DNA of 13,506 nucleotides from JBNJGT01 sp051819765 (GCA_051819765.1 JBNJGT010000042.1:1-13506), one strand, 5' to 3'; numbered from the stretch's first letter, positions 1 through 6,927 are shown. Notes: a model not told the origin generated them from the letters alone. A program made the numbers and translations.

Positions 1-1194
1 AAGGGTCTGTTCTTTGTAAATGTTATAGTATTTGGGATAGCGATTGAGATTCTCGATGGTCTGCTTGTACCTGCGCCTGAGGTCACGGATGTGCTGCATG
101 TCAGGTTCAAAGGAGACCTTATCGTCAAGGAGAGTGCGCTTCTCCTCGTGGATTTCAATGCCAAAGGCTTTGGGGTTGTTGTAGACGGCTGAGCCTTTTT
201 GGAGGCCGAACATACTGGTTGAGACAAGGTCGATATTGTCCTTGTTCTGCCGCAGGAAGTCAAGGGTCATGAAGAAGTCCTCCTGGGTCTCGCCGGGGAA
301 ACCGAAGATGATGTAGACGGTGTTGATTAGGTCTGCCTTTTTGGCGGCTTTGAGGACAGCTGCGATGTCTTTCACGGTTGTTCCCTTCTGCATGCGGTTG
401 AGCATCTTCTGGGAGCCTGACTCAACCCCCCAGGCAACGCTTTTAAGGCCTGCCTGGGCAAGCCCTGGAAGGAGGGGAATTAGGTCTCTTGTGGGCCGCA
501 GTTGGGTCCACCACCTGGCGTCTTCTGGCATGCGCTGCGCAATCTTCTGGAGCCGTTTTGGGGGAATCATATCATCGATGAAGAAGAAATACTTTCCATC
601 CGGCAGGGTGAGTGGCATTTCAATATAGGGCTCATCCTTGTGATGGGTGCAAAAGGCACACATCTTGTAGTAACAGCCATGGGAAGACTTGACCGGGTAG
701 ATTGGTTCGGGTGAATAGTATTCGTCATGACAGTCTGAGAAGTCTGGTGAGACGGTGAACACAGAGGCTTTCGTTCCCAGGTAGTCAAGGAGTTCAAGCT
801 CGTTTGCGATGATAGGCGCGTTGATGTGGGTTGATGCGGCAGGGCCTCCCTGGATCGCCGGGATGGAAAGGGTGTCGACGAGCGCTTTGGTGTAGAATAC
901 CTGGCTGTTGTAGACAAGACTGAATGCGACGAGGTCGGGCTGTTCCTTTTCAATGAGCTCTTTTAGTTCATGGAAATGGTCAGGCAATTGCCCTCTCCTG
1001 ATGCGATTGTTGTTTCGGGTGTAGACATCAATCTCATTGAGGTCAAGCTGTGCGAGGCGGTGGAATCTCACGTTGAGGTCAATGCCTTTAGCTTCGATGT
1101 CCGTGTTCTCCTGGACAAAGGCCTTGAGATAGGAGGTTGAATAGGGCATGATGGTTGGTGGACAAAAGGGGGGATACACCAGCAGGAGTTTCAT
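1..1194 (-). CDS. B12-binding-type radical SAM protein (3' end outside window)
   Basis: The open frame runs 398 codons without a stop from ATG at 1194 to the window edge, so the C-terminus is missing. Residues 1-150 look like the N-terminal Rossmann-like domain of B12-binding radical SAM proteins (start MKLLLVYPPF, later IPAIQGGPAAS). No DxHxxG cobalamin motif is visible, so cobalamin binding is unproven. The [4Fe-4S] cysteines are C174, C179 and C182 in GCYYKMCAFC, a C-x4-C-x2-C spacing used by part of this superfamily instead of C-x3-C-x2-C. Further family landmarks are FFIDDMIPP, WWTQLRPT (residues 228-235), WGVESGS with E258, and IFGFPGET (about 296-303). The substrate cannot be told from sequence; members methylate or rearrange lipids, cofactors or peptides. 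A TATA element 26 bases upstream makes the mRNA leaderless, so the gene is transcribed separately from hcp upstream of it. Confidence 0.88.
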   Translation of the reverse strand, partial: MKLLLVYPPFCPPTIMPYSTSYLKAFVQENTDIEAKGIDLNVRFHRLAQLDLNEIDVYTRNNNRIRRGQLPDHFHELKELIEKEQPDLVAFSLVYNSQVFYTKALVDTLSIPAIQGGPAASTHINAPIIANELELLDYLGTKASVFTVSPDFSDCHDEYYSPEPIYPVKSSHGCYYKMCAFCTHHKDEPYIEMPLTLPDGKYFFFIDDMIPPKRLQKIAQRMPEDARWWTQLRPTRDLIPLLPGLAQAGLKSVAWGVESGSQKMLNRMQKGTTVKDIAAVLKAAKKADLINTVYIIFGFPGETQEDFFMTLDFLRQNKDNIDLVSTSMFGLQKGSAVYNNPKAFGIEIHEEKRTLLDDKVSFEPDMQHIRDLRRRYKQTIENLNRYPKYYNIYKEQTL

Positions 1195-1214
1195 AGGAAG
1201 AAAGAAAGAAAGAG

Positions 1215-1225
1215 TTATTTATAAA
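1215..1225 (-). promoter_or_regulatory. TATA element of the radical SAM gene
   Basis: On the minus strand this reads TTTATAAATAA. Its centre is about 26 bases from the ATG at 1194, which puts the transcription start at or next to the start codon (leaderless). There is no ribosome binding site in the purine/pyrimidine-biased spacer. Confidence 0.65.
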
Positions 1226-1228
1226 ACC

Positions 1229-2005
1229 TCAGGGGACGAGGGACTTGAGGTCATCTTCGACGGTGGTGATGCCTCCGATATTGAAGCTCTTCACCAGGAC
1301 GTCAAGCACTGCCGGTGAGATGAACTTGGGCAGGCGAGGTCCGAGCCTGATGTCTTTGACTCCCAGGTGCAGGAGAGCAAGGAGGACAAGGACTGCCTTT
1401 TGCTCGTACCAGGCAATGTTGTAGGAGATTGGCAGATCGTTTATGCCTGTGCCGAAGGCCTCTGCCAGTTTCTGGGCAATAACCACCAGGCTGTAGGAAT
1501 CATTACACTGGCCTGCATCAAGCACCCGGGGGATGCCGTTGATATCTCCCAAGGGGAGCTTATTATAGCGATACTTGGCACAGCCGGCTGTGAGGATCAC
1601 CGTGTCCTTTGACAACTGCTCTGCAAAATCAGTATAGTACTTGCGCTCTTTGTGCCGGCCATCACACCCTGCCATGACAATGAACCTGCGGATGACGCCG
1701 GATTTGACAGCGTCAACAATCTTGTCTGCAACAGAGAGGGCTGATGCATGGGCAAAGCCACCAGTAATTGAGCCCTCCTCAAGCTGAGTAGGAGGCGGCA
1801 GGGTCTTTGCCTGGGCTATGATCCCTGAAAAGTCTCCATCGACATGCTCCAGNNNNNNNNNNNNNNNNNNNNNNNNNNNNNNNNNNNNNNNNNNNNNNNN
1901 NNNNNNNNNNNNNNNNNNNNNNNNNNNNNNNNNNNNNNNNNNNNNNNNNNNNCATACGCCTGCCTTGGTGCAGGGTAGTGATTCTTCACATTGGTTGCAG
2001 TACAT
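1229..2005 (-). CDS. hcp: Hybrid cluster protein (hydroxylamine / NO reductase), interrupted by gap
   Basis: Hcp carries an N-terminal Fe-S cluster and a hybrid Fe-S-O cluster. It reduces hydroxylamine in vitro and is linked to NO detoxification. The visible N-terminus MYCNQCEESLPCTKAGV gives cluster cysteines C3, C6 and C12. The last codon before the gap begins TG, as expected for a fourth cysteine (GVC). After the gap the C-terminal part is typical: AGCDG (persulfide cysteine), AGCAKYRYN, AGQCNDSYS and WYEQKA, which together supply the C, C, C, E and K ligands of the hybrid cluster. The ligands H, E and C of the central domain lie in the gap. Start 2005 is chosen because MYC begins the family and GGTGA lies just upstream. 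The start is 4 bases after the hemerythrin stop, so the two are one operon. The 100-N gap is a placeholder; roughly 200-330 residues must be missing. Confidence 0.93.
   Translation of the reverse strand: MYCNQCEESLPCTKAGVXXXXXXXXXXXXXXXXXXXXXXXXXXXXXXXXXXLEHVDGDFSGIIAQAKTLPPPTQLEEGSITGGFAHASALSVADKIVDAVKSGVIRRFIVMAGCDGRHKERKYYTDFAEQLSKDTVILTAGCAKYRYNKLPLGDINGIPRVLDAGQCNDSYSLVVIAQKLAEAFGTGINDLPISYNIAWYEQKAVLVLLALLHLGVKDIRLGPRLPKFISPAVLDVLVKSFNIGGITTVEDDLKSLVP
1853..1952. other. Assembly gap (100 N) inside hcp
   Basis: This is a run of exactly 100 N, the usual scaffold placeholder for a gap of unknown size. The flanks are the first 17 codons of hcp and its C-terminal third, so the true gap is probably 0.6-1 kb of the same gene. 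The apparent in-frame read-through is accidental. Confidence 0.95.
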
Positions 2006-2009
2006 CATA

Positions 2010-2408
2010 TCACCCACTGATCTCATCAAATCGCTTGTAGAGAATCATCTCTTCCTTTCTGATACGGCTCTTAAGGAGCGCGATGAGTCCTGCAAGGTCG
2101 GAAGCGAAGGACGGATCCCTTGTATCCTCTTCGTACTTGGCAAAAAAATCCATGGCCTTTTTTGAGATATCCTTCATCTCATCCCGGAAGGCGTCAAGTT
2201 GTCCTTTGAGCACCGTGTCATTCTCCGCGGCCTTCTCAAGGATGGGGTAGATCTTCTCGTCCCCTTTGTTCAGATGGGCAAGGAGCTTCTCTTTCAGGCT
2301 GAAAAAATGCTTTCTTCCTTCCTCAGATACAATACCATACTGCTGGATCTTACCAAGTTCATCTGATAAAACCTTATGATCGTCTTTTAGCTCTTGTGTC
2401 ACACTCAT
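2010..2408 (-). CDS. Hemerythrin-like (HHE domain) protein
   Basis: A 132-residue four-helix protein of the HHE cation-binding type, the usual length for a single-domain member. Such proteins bind O2 or NO at a di-iron site or store iron. Recognisable are helix 1 with DDH (H11), helix 2 with H45 and E51 followed by IYP, and helix 4 with KEE (119-120) followed by ILY. The histidines expected in helices 3 and 4 are not at their usual places: the helix 4 position reads R in SRIRKEE. The metal site may therefore be altered. The start at 2408 is supported by GAGGTGAT just upstream; a longer frame would run through the promoter. The gene is the first of an operon with hcp and is divergent from an HxlR-type regulator, which suggests a role in O2 or NO stress. 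Confidence 0.8.
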   Translation of the reverse strand: MSVTQELKDDHKVLSDELGKIQQYGIVSEEGRKHFFSLKEKLLAHLNKGDEKIYPILEKAAENDTVLKGQLDAFRDEMKDISKKAMDFFAKYEEDTRDPSFASDLAGLIALLKSRIRKEEMILYKRFDEISG

Positions 2409-2412
2409 GCAT

Positions 2413-2420
2413 ATCACCTC
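2413..2420 (-). promoter_or_regulatory. Ribosome binding site of hemerythrin gene
   Basis: The minus strand reads GAGGTGAT four bases before ATG 2408. It decides this start over the longer upstream frame. Given the TATA at 2444-2451, the mRNA would begin about at the site itself, a very short leader. Confidence 0.7.
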
Positions 2421-2443
2421 GGGAGTATCAAAAAGATACTTAT

Positions 2444-2451
2444 TTATATAA
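2444..2451. promoter_or_regulatory. Shared palindromic TATA of the hemerythrin-hcp / HxlR divergon
   Basis: TTATATAA is a perfect palindrome in the 65-base space between the divergent start codons (2408 minus, 2474 plus). To the right its centre is 26-27 bases from ATG 2474, which fits a leaderless regulator mRNA. To the left, transcription would start near 2420, giving a leader of about 12 bases with a ribosome binding site. One element therefore appears to serve both directions. Confidence 0.6.
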
Positions 2452-2473
2452 TGGCAGTTTCTGTTTGGAAACC

Positions 2474-2824
2474 ATGGAATGCACAGTCCACCAGACATCT
2501 GAGATCATCGCCAAAAAATGGACACTGCTCATCATACTTGCCATCCACAAGGGAGCACACCGGTATTCAGCGATCAGACGGAGCATCTCACCCATCACCC
2601 CAAAGATCCTTGCCATGCGATTGAGGGAGCTTGAAGCCGAAAAGATAATACGCAAGGAGAGTGACCTTGAGACAGTTCCGAAACGCACCTTCTATTACCT
2701 GACTGATGCGGGACAAGACCTGATCACAATAATCGGGCAGATCAAGAGATGGGGAATCAAATGGAAGTATGAGAATGATGAGTGCACGGCAACACCGTGT
2801 CGGAACTGCAACAAAGCCATATGA
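2474..2824 (+). CDS. HxlR-family winged-helix regulator with four cysteines
   Basis: A 116-residue DNA-binding protein. The order MECTVHQTSEIIAKKWTLLI, then a recognition segment (RYSAIRRSI...ITPKILAMRLRELE), then the wing (VPKRTFYYLTDAG) is the HxlR pattern, including the near-N-terminal cysteine (C3) that is redox-active in some bacterial members. Unusual is the C-terminus CTATPCRNC with C104, C109 and C112 (C-x4-C-x2-C), which with C3 could form a disulfide switch or hold Zn or an Fe-S cluster; this is inference. The start at 2474 is chosen because the HxlR fold begins there and the TATA lies 26-27 bases upstream. A longer frame from 2396 would cover the promoter and the hemerythrin start. 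It is divergent from hemerythrin-hcp and is probably its regulator. Confidence 0.87.
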   Translation: MECTVHQTSEIIAKKWTLLIILAIHKGAHRYSAIRRSISPITPKILAMRLRELEAEKIIRKESDLETVPKRTFYYLTDAGQDLITIIGQIKRWGIKWKYENDECTATPCRNCNKAI

Positions 2825-2864
2825 GCGTGTGTATTGGCGATTTGCTATCACACTAACAGATAAG

Positions 2865-2873
2865 TATTTAAAC
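2865..2873 (+). promoter_or_regulatory. TATA element of the surface-protein operon
   Basis: TATTTAAAC is centred 26 bases before ATG 2895, so the transcript should be leaderless. The preceding bases 2825-2864 hold only a weak GTGTG...CACAC hairpin that could end the regulator transcript. Confidence 0.6.
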
Positions 2874-2894
2874 TTGAACAGCCGTTTGCTGTGA

Positions 2895-5207
2895 ATGAAA
2901 GTACTTTTTCATTTTTTCATCGGATTTCTGGTCTTGCAGACAGCGTTTGCCGCAAGCGACGAGATCACAACCAATGGGTTTGATCCTTATGTGAGGATCT
3001 ATTATCCTGATACAATTCCTGCAGGTGAGCCTTTCGACCTCAGGATTGATTTTGTGGACAGGGAGATAGCAAAGAATTTCGAAACTCTCCGCTTTACATT
3101 TTCTCCTCCTTTAGAATATGTTTACGGTGAAAAAGAATACCCTTATCCAATAGAATATCAATTAACTAAGCATGGGGGTGGCAGGTTTGCAGTTGAGTAT
3201 AATGGAGAAGAGTCCATGACACTGCCAGTGGTGAATAGAGGTAAAACTACCTCTGCAACTATTGAGATGCATAACCCAAAAAAAGACTTGAAAATCTATG
3301 ATGAAACAAGACTTAGGTTTGAAACTATACCCTATGAAGAGAGCTTACAGGAAATCCCTAGTGGGTTTAAAGGAAAGCAAAATAGTTATCAGTTTGAATA
3401 TGAAAAAAAAACAGAAACAGAAGATATAGAGTTTAAAATAAGAGAATTAATAATACCATTTTCACCAAGGGATATTGTAATCCCTACAACTAAATTGCTT
3501 TCTTTTGAGAATTATAATTTTTTCACAATACTTTCGAACTGGATAAATTTTGATAATTCAGATAAAACTGAAACATATGAGTTCGAGTCTGAAGGTAAAG
3601 ATGGGAAAATATATTATAAATGTTGGATTTCTGATAATTCAAATGCCCATCTTGGAACTGAGGAGTACTCATTAGTTTGTCGTTATGCAGGTATATTGAT
3701 AAAAGATTATGGTGTTGTTGGAATAAATGGAGAAGCAAAGATAAATAAAATCCCTGACAAAACAACTCTTCAAGCAAAGGAAGAGTATTATCGGGATGTA
3801 ATAAAAAATGTTCTTATAGGACATACGCAAACGCAAAAAAATTCTGTTGAAGAAGTAGAGATAGAAGAGAGGTCTGACCTTTGCGGTGAATGCAAAGAAG
3901 GCTATGTCTGCGGTGCATGCGGGGAATGCATAAGAGAAACAAAATCATATGATCCGAACAGGGTCGAGGTTGATGTGGAACTGGATATTGAGAACAATAA
4001 CAGGAAGATACTGGATACTATTGAATCTAACCTTGCCCTCAGGGTGATTCCTGAGATTGAGATAACTTATGGAGATGAAACAGTGGATTACTGCAGCCTG
4101 AAGGCTCCCGGCCTTTCAATGAAGATAGCTGGGAAAAGGCTGGGAAATGAATCCTACAGCGGATTCACATCGGGATTCGTCACAGACGAACGAGAAGAGG
4201 AATCTGATTGCGAAGTGGATTTCCAGGAGCCCAAATGTGTCTTCATTGTCAGCCCAAGCGATGAGAAAAAGTTTTTCAAAGACGCAGAGGAAAATGTGGA
4301 GGAATATGAATTCACTGCTTCAATCAAAGAGAAAGGGATCACAAAAAAAGCGAAGATCACCCTTGTTCCGCCAAAACGATTCAACCTGGAACTTGATTCT
4401 AAAGGTGTCCAGGTTCACCAGGGCTCGACAAAAGTTCTGGAGATAGAACCTAAGGGGGGAACAACAGAGAACATAATCGTGAAGGCCTCCCTCATGGGGC
4501 CGGGTCATATCGGACTTACCTCAAAGACCATAAACAGACAATGGGTGCTTGACAGCGTCGCAGAAGGCACCTCAATCAAGGTAGGGTACAAGGCCCCTGC
4601 ACTGGGCAACTTTGACATCGCACAAGAGCTTGCATCCTTATCCATGGTTGAGCTTCAGAAAAAAGCAGCAGAACAGATAGCGATCGATGCATTGACAGCC
4701 TACGCAGGTGCTGATGCACAATACGCTGATGAATTGGCTGATGCCGGTATGGTGACAAAAGAGATCGGACATATCGCAAAAGAGTTCAAGGTCATAAACG
4801 GTGTCAGGTCAATCAAGGGTGTCCACGATGGGATTCCGGGCATGGCTGATGAGTTGGGAGATGCGACACGGGTGAATGAGGACAAAAAAGGCTCAACATG
4901 GGTTGAGAATGCCGCAGACGTTGGTGTCGTCGGGATCTCAGCTGCACAGACTGCAGTTGGTGTCCTCACATTCATACCTAACAAGATTCCTTATTTTGGT
5001 GATGTGACAGCCTCATGGCAATCAGCATTCAGTGCAGCAACAAACATCTGGAAAGCAAACCTCCAGTATGTCTCGAAATCAGAAAAGATCAACCGGGCCC
5101 AGGAATTATACTACCCTGTGGGCATCCTGGTGACTGCCCAGGATATCTCAGGCTGGACCATACAAGAACTGCAGATGTTCAAGATCGCATACCACGAGTT
5201 ACAATGA
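2895..5207 (+). CDS. Large exported mosaic protein with cysteine-rich module, function unknown
   Basis: A 770-residue protein I do not recognise. Residues 1-19 are a signal peptide ending TAFA. Residues about 29-330 look beta-rich, starting with a domain like those of surface adhesins (YPDTIPAGEPFDLRIDF). A compact cysteine module follows: C330, C333, C339, C342, C345 (C-x2-C-x5-C-x2-C-x2-C). A second beta-rich stretch (about 355-565) has isolated cysteines, probably in disulfides. The C-terminal 200 residues are Ala/Gly-rich and helical, with a hydrophobic segment around 675-700 (VGVVGISAAQTAVGVLTF), and no classical membrane anchor. Codons for residues about 72-325 are very AT-rich compared with both ends. 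The start is set by the signal peptide and the TATA. The stop overlaps the next start (ATGA), so the two proteins are probably made together and may form one envelope complex. Confidence 0.85.
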   Translation: MKVLFHFFIGFLVLQTAFAASDEITTNGFDPYVRIYYPDTIPAGEPFDLRIDFVDREIAKNFETLRFTFSPPLEYVYGEKEYPYPIEYQLTKHGGGRFAVEYNGEESMTLPVVNRGKTTSATIEMHNPKKDLKIYDETRLRFETIPYEESLQEIPSGFKGKQNSYQFEYEKKTETEDIEFKIRELIIPFSPRDIVIPTTKLLSFENYNFFTILSNWINFDNSDKTETYEFESEGKDGKIYYKCWISDNSNAHLGTEEYSLVCRYAGILIKDYGVVGINGEAKINKIPDKTTLQAKEEYYRDVIKNVLIGHTQTQKNSVEEVEIEERSDLCGECKEGYVCGACGECIRETKSYDPNRVEVDVELDIENNNRKILDTIESNLALRVIPEIEITYGDETVDYCSLKAPGLSMKIAGKRLGNESYSGFTSGFVTDEREEESDCEVDFQEPKCVFIVSPSDEKKFFKDAEENVEEYEFTASIKEKGITKKAKITLVPPKRFNLELDSKGVQVHQGSTKVLEIEPKGGTTENIIVKASLMGPGHIGLTSKTINRQWVLDSVAEGTSIKVGYKAPALGNFDIAQELASLSMVELQKKAAEQIAIDALTAYAGADAQYADELADAGMVTKEIGHIAKEFKVINGVRSIKGVHDGIPGMADELGDATRVNEDKKGSTWVENAADVGVVGISAAQTAVGVLTFIPNKIPYFGDVTASWQSAFSAATNIWKANLQYVSKSEKINRAQELYYPVGILVTAQDISGWTIQELQMFKIAYHELQ

Positions 5208-6046
5208 AAGCAAAGATATATTTGATGATCGTATTAATTATTCTTGTTTCAGGCATATCCTATGGAAGCCTTGATGATGCAAAGCAAGTGATAGATGATT
5301 ATTATAGGTATTCCACGGAAAAAGATGTTGATTCTTATGTTGCGCTGTTTGATCAGGAATATCTGGATAGGATCTACGGTGAAGACCATAGAGAATTGTT
5401 CACTGAAATCTTCAATTACTTCGAGATCCAAGAGTACGATATAGATTATCAGTATTATACCGAATCTGAGGAATCGATGACGGTTTTCTTCAATCTGCAA
5501 ACTACAACCATGATAGAGGAAGAAGCAGTTGATCAGGATAATGATATGGTTGCATTCTTCACCAAATCTACTGTGCCAGAACTCAGGTATATCCTACTCC
5601 AGGAAGAATTCGTCGGGCAGATGAACCGTGAGTTCATCTATGAGACTGCAATCACCGCAATCGTCGAGAAGAACTCAGATCTGAAAGCAGAGGCTGAAGA
5701 GAAGGGTGTATCATTAACTGACCACAACTTTGAGGAGCTGATTGATGCGCATCATGATAAACATAGCACTCGATGGTGGCTGTGGGCGGTACTCATCGCT
5801 CTACTTGTTCCTGGGTATCTCTATCGTAAGCAGATTGCACGATATGCAAGAAACAACGGGTCGATCCAAAATGCTTACCAAAAGGCCAAACCCTTGCTGA
5901 GACAGTCAGGAAAATCCCTGAAGAAAGGCTATGAACGGGCAGTACCTATTATCAAGGACCATGCAAAGAAACTGAAGGCCAGTTATGATAAGGGTAAGCC
6001 AGCAGTCAACGCACGACGTCTGAAAAAGACCCGTCCGAAACGATAG
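5204..6046 (+). CDS. Exported single-pass membrane protein, possible NTF2-like outer domain
   Basis: 280 residues. A signal peptide (residues 1-21, MIVLIILVSGISYG) precedes an outer domain of about 160 residues beginning DDAKQVIDDYYRYSTEKDVD. This opening resembles the first helices of NTF2-like/SnoaL folds, but the assignment is tentative. A membrane segment WWLWAVLIALLVPGYLY (about 186-202) follows, then a strongly basic, Lys/Arg-rich cytoplasmic tail of about 75 residues that could touch nucleic acid, lipid or a partner. The ATG at 5204 is chosen because it starts the signal peptide and overlaps the upstream stop; a frame from 5015 would lie inside the preceding gene. Its stop is 3 bases from the convergent permease gene. 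It probably works with the 770-residue surface protein. Confidence 0.82.
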   Translation: MKAKIYLMIVLIILVSGISYGSLDDAKQVIDDYYRYSTEKDVDSYVALFDQEYLDRIYGEDHRELFTEIFNYFEIQEYDIDYQYYTESEESMTVFFNLQTTTMIEEEAVDQDNDMVAFFTKSTVPELRYILLQEEFVGQMNREFIYETAITAIVEKNSDLKAEAEEKGVSLTDHNFEELIDAHHDKHSTRWWLWAVLIALLVPGYLYRKQIARYARNNGSIQNAYQKAKPLLRQSGKSLKKGYERAVPIIKDHAKKLKASYDKGKPAVNARRLKKTRPKR

Positions 6047-6049
6047 TGA

Positions 6050-6523
6050 CTATGACTTCATGATGAGGCCCAGGGCTATGCCCATCACCACCATGACAAA
6101 GGTGAGAACCAAGGTGTAGGGAAGGCCAAAGTAAAGGACCATGACCGGCAGGAAGTAGGGTTTGATAGCGCGGGTGTAGATGAAGGTTGCGATGTAGCTG
6201 TCGTTCATGCCCTTCTTTCTCAAGTCCTGCAATAAGGGATACCACAAGTAAGGAGGTCCAGCTGAAATGAATCCTCCGATGATTATGATGAACCATCCCT
6301 TGACCCCTTTTGTCTCTGCGAACCATCTTTTGATGAGTTTGTTGTCCAGGTAGTAGTTCGAAAGCACTATGAAAATGTAAACGACCAGCAGGATGGGGAT
6401 TATCTTTATCATCATGCTCCCGAAGTCTGCGAGTGCGTTGAAGAAGAGGTCCCGGCTGTACATAAAAGAAATGAGATAGCAGAGAATTGCGATTATGATG
6501 ATTGTGATGGAGGTCTTTTTCAT
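6050..6523 (-). CDS. Half-size permease subunit, second (ArsP_1/DUF318-like)
   Basis: 157 residues with about four membrane helices. The N-terminus (KKTSITIIIIAILCYLISF) is followed by KRWF, GGFISAGPPYLWYPLLQDL and a hydrophobic C-terminal half ending LGLIMKS. The SAGPP motif followed by a leucine-rich helix and an acid/Lys turn resembles the repeat unit of the predicted permease family (ArsP_1, formerly DUF318), whose members are normally about 300 residues with two such halves in one chain. Start 6523 is chosen because its ATGA overlaps the stop of the preceding half-permease and MKKTS begins the first membrane helix; the longer frame lies inside the neighbour. This is the third gene of the minus-strand operon, coupled by translation. 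The substrate is unknown; metalloid or metal export is only suggested by the family and the VIT neighbour. Confidence 0.78.
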   Translation of the reverse strand: MKKTSITIIIIAILCYLISFMYSRDLFFNALADFGSMMIKIIPILLVVYIFIVLSNYYLDNKLIKRWFAETKGVKGWFIIIIGGFISAGPPYLWYPLLQDLRKKGMNDSYIATFIYTRAIKPYFLPVMVLYFGLPYTLVLTFVMVVMGIALGLIMKS

Positions 6524-6927
6524 AGTATCACCGTCACGATGATTGCGGTGATGATGGCAAAGAAAAAACTGAGGATGTTTCGCTTGATCGCGAAGCGCTT
6601 GCCAAGGGTGCTTATCTCCACAGGAAGTTGTACGATGCCTACGGTGACCCAAGCCACAAGAAAAGCTGTCACTGCGATAAGGCTTATACCCATGTCCAGG
6701 AATTCTCCGCCCAATACATAACTGATCATTGGATTCCCTGCAGAGATGCTTCCAATAATCGCTCCCACCAGGGGATCTATGAGGATGTTATCCGTGAATA
6801 CTTGCTTGTAGGCCTCGTTGGGGATGGCAGTCTTCAAGAAGCTGACCAGAAGTAAGACACCAATGAGCATTGGGAATATGTTGATAAATTGTTTCGCGGA
6901 TTGCCTGAGTGATTCTTTGAACTTCAT
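6520..6927 (-). CDS. Half-size permease subunit, first (ArsP_1/DUF318-like)
   Basis: 135 residues, about four membrane helices: IFPMLIGVLLLVSFLKTAIP, then IIGSISAGNPMISYVLGGEF, then LIAVTAFLVAWVTVGIVQLP, and a C-terminal helix FFFAIITAIIVTVIL. The motif SAGNP in a Gly/Ser-rich segment matches SAGPP of the next gene, so the two proteins look like the two halves of a permease normally made as one chain. Both ends overlap neighbours by ATGA: its start with the stop of the VIT-like gene, its stop with the start of the other half. Equal, coupled synthesis of two subunits fits a heterodimer. It could also be a recent gene split by a frameshift, but each half has a complete start and stop and a full set of helices. 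Confidence 0.78.
   Translation of the reverse strand: MKFKESLRQSAKQFINIFPMLIGVLLLVSFLKTAIPNEAYKQVFTDNILIDPLVGAIIGSISAGNPMISYVLGGEFLDMGISLIAVTAFLVAWVTVGIVQLPVEISTLGKRFAIKRNILSFFFAIITAIIVTVIL

Noticed and set aside
567..953. Minus-strand frame of 128 codons inside the radical SAM gene
   Set aside because: The radical SAM frame is continuous over 398 codons and holds all family motifs; this other frame is a Ser/Thr-rich shadow.
1229..2005. Hcp as a naturally shortened protein
   Set aside because: The shortness comes from the 100-N placeholder; essential cluster ligands would be missing.
1818..2165. Plus-strand frame reading through the N gap
   Set aside because: It is opposite hcp and the hemerythrin gene and exists only because N is read as an open codon.
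5015..5203. Longer N-terminus for the NTF2-like membrane protein
   Set aside because: These codons overlap the 770-residue gene in another frame, and the true start at 5204 has a signal peptide and an ATGA overlap.
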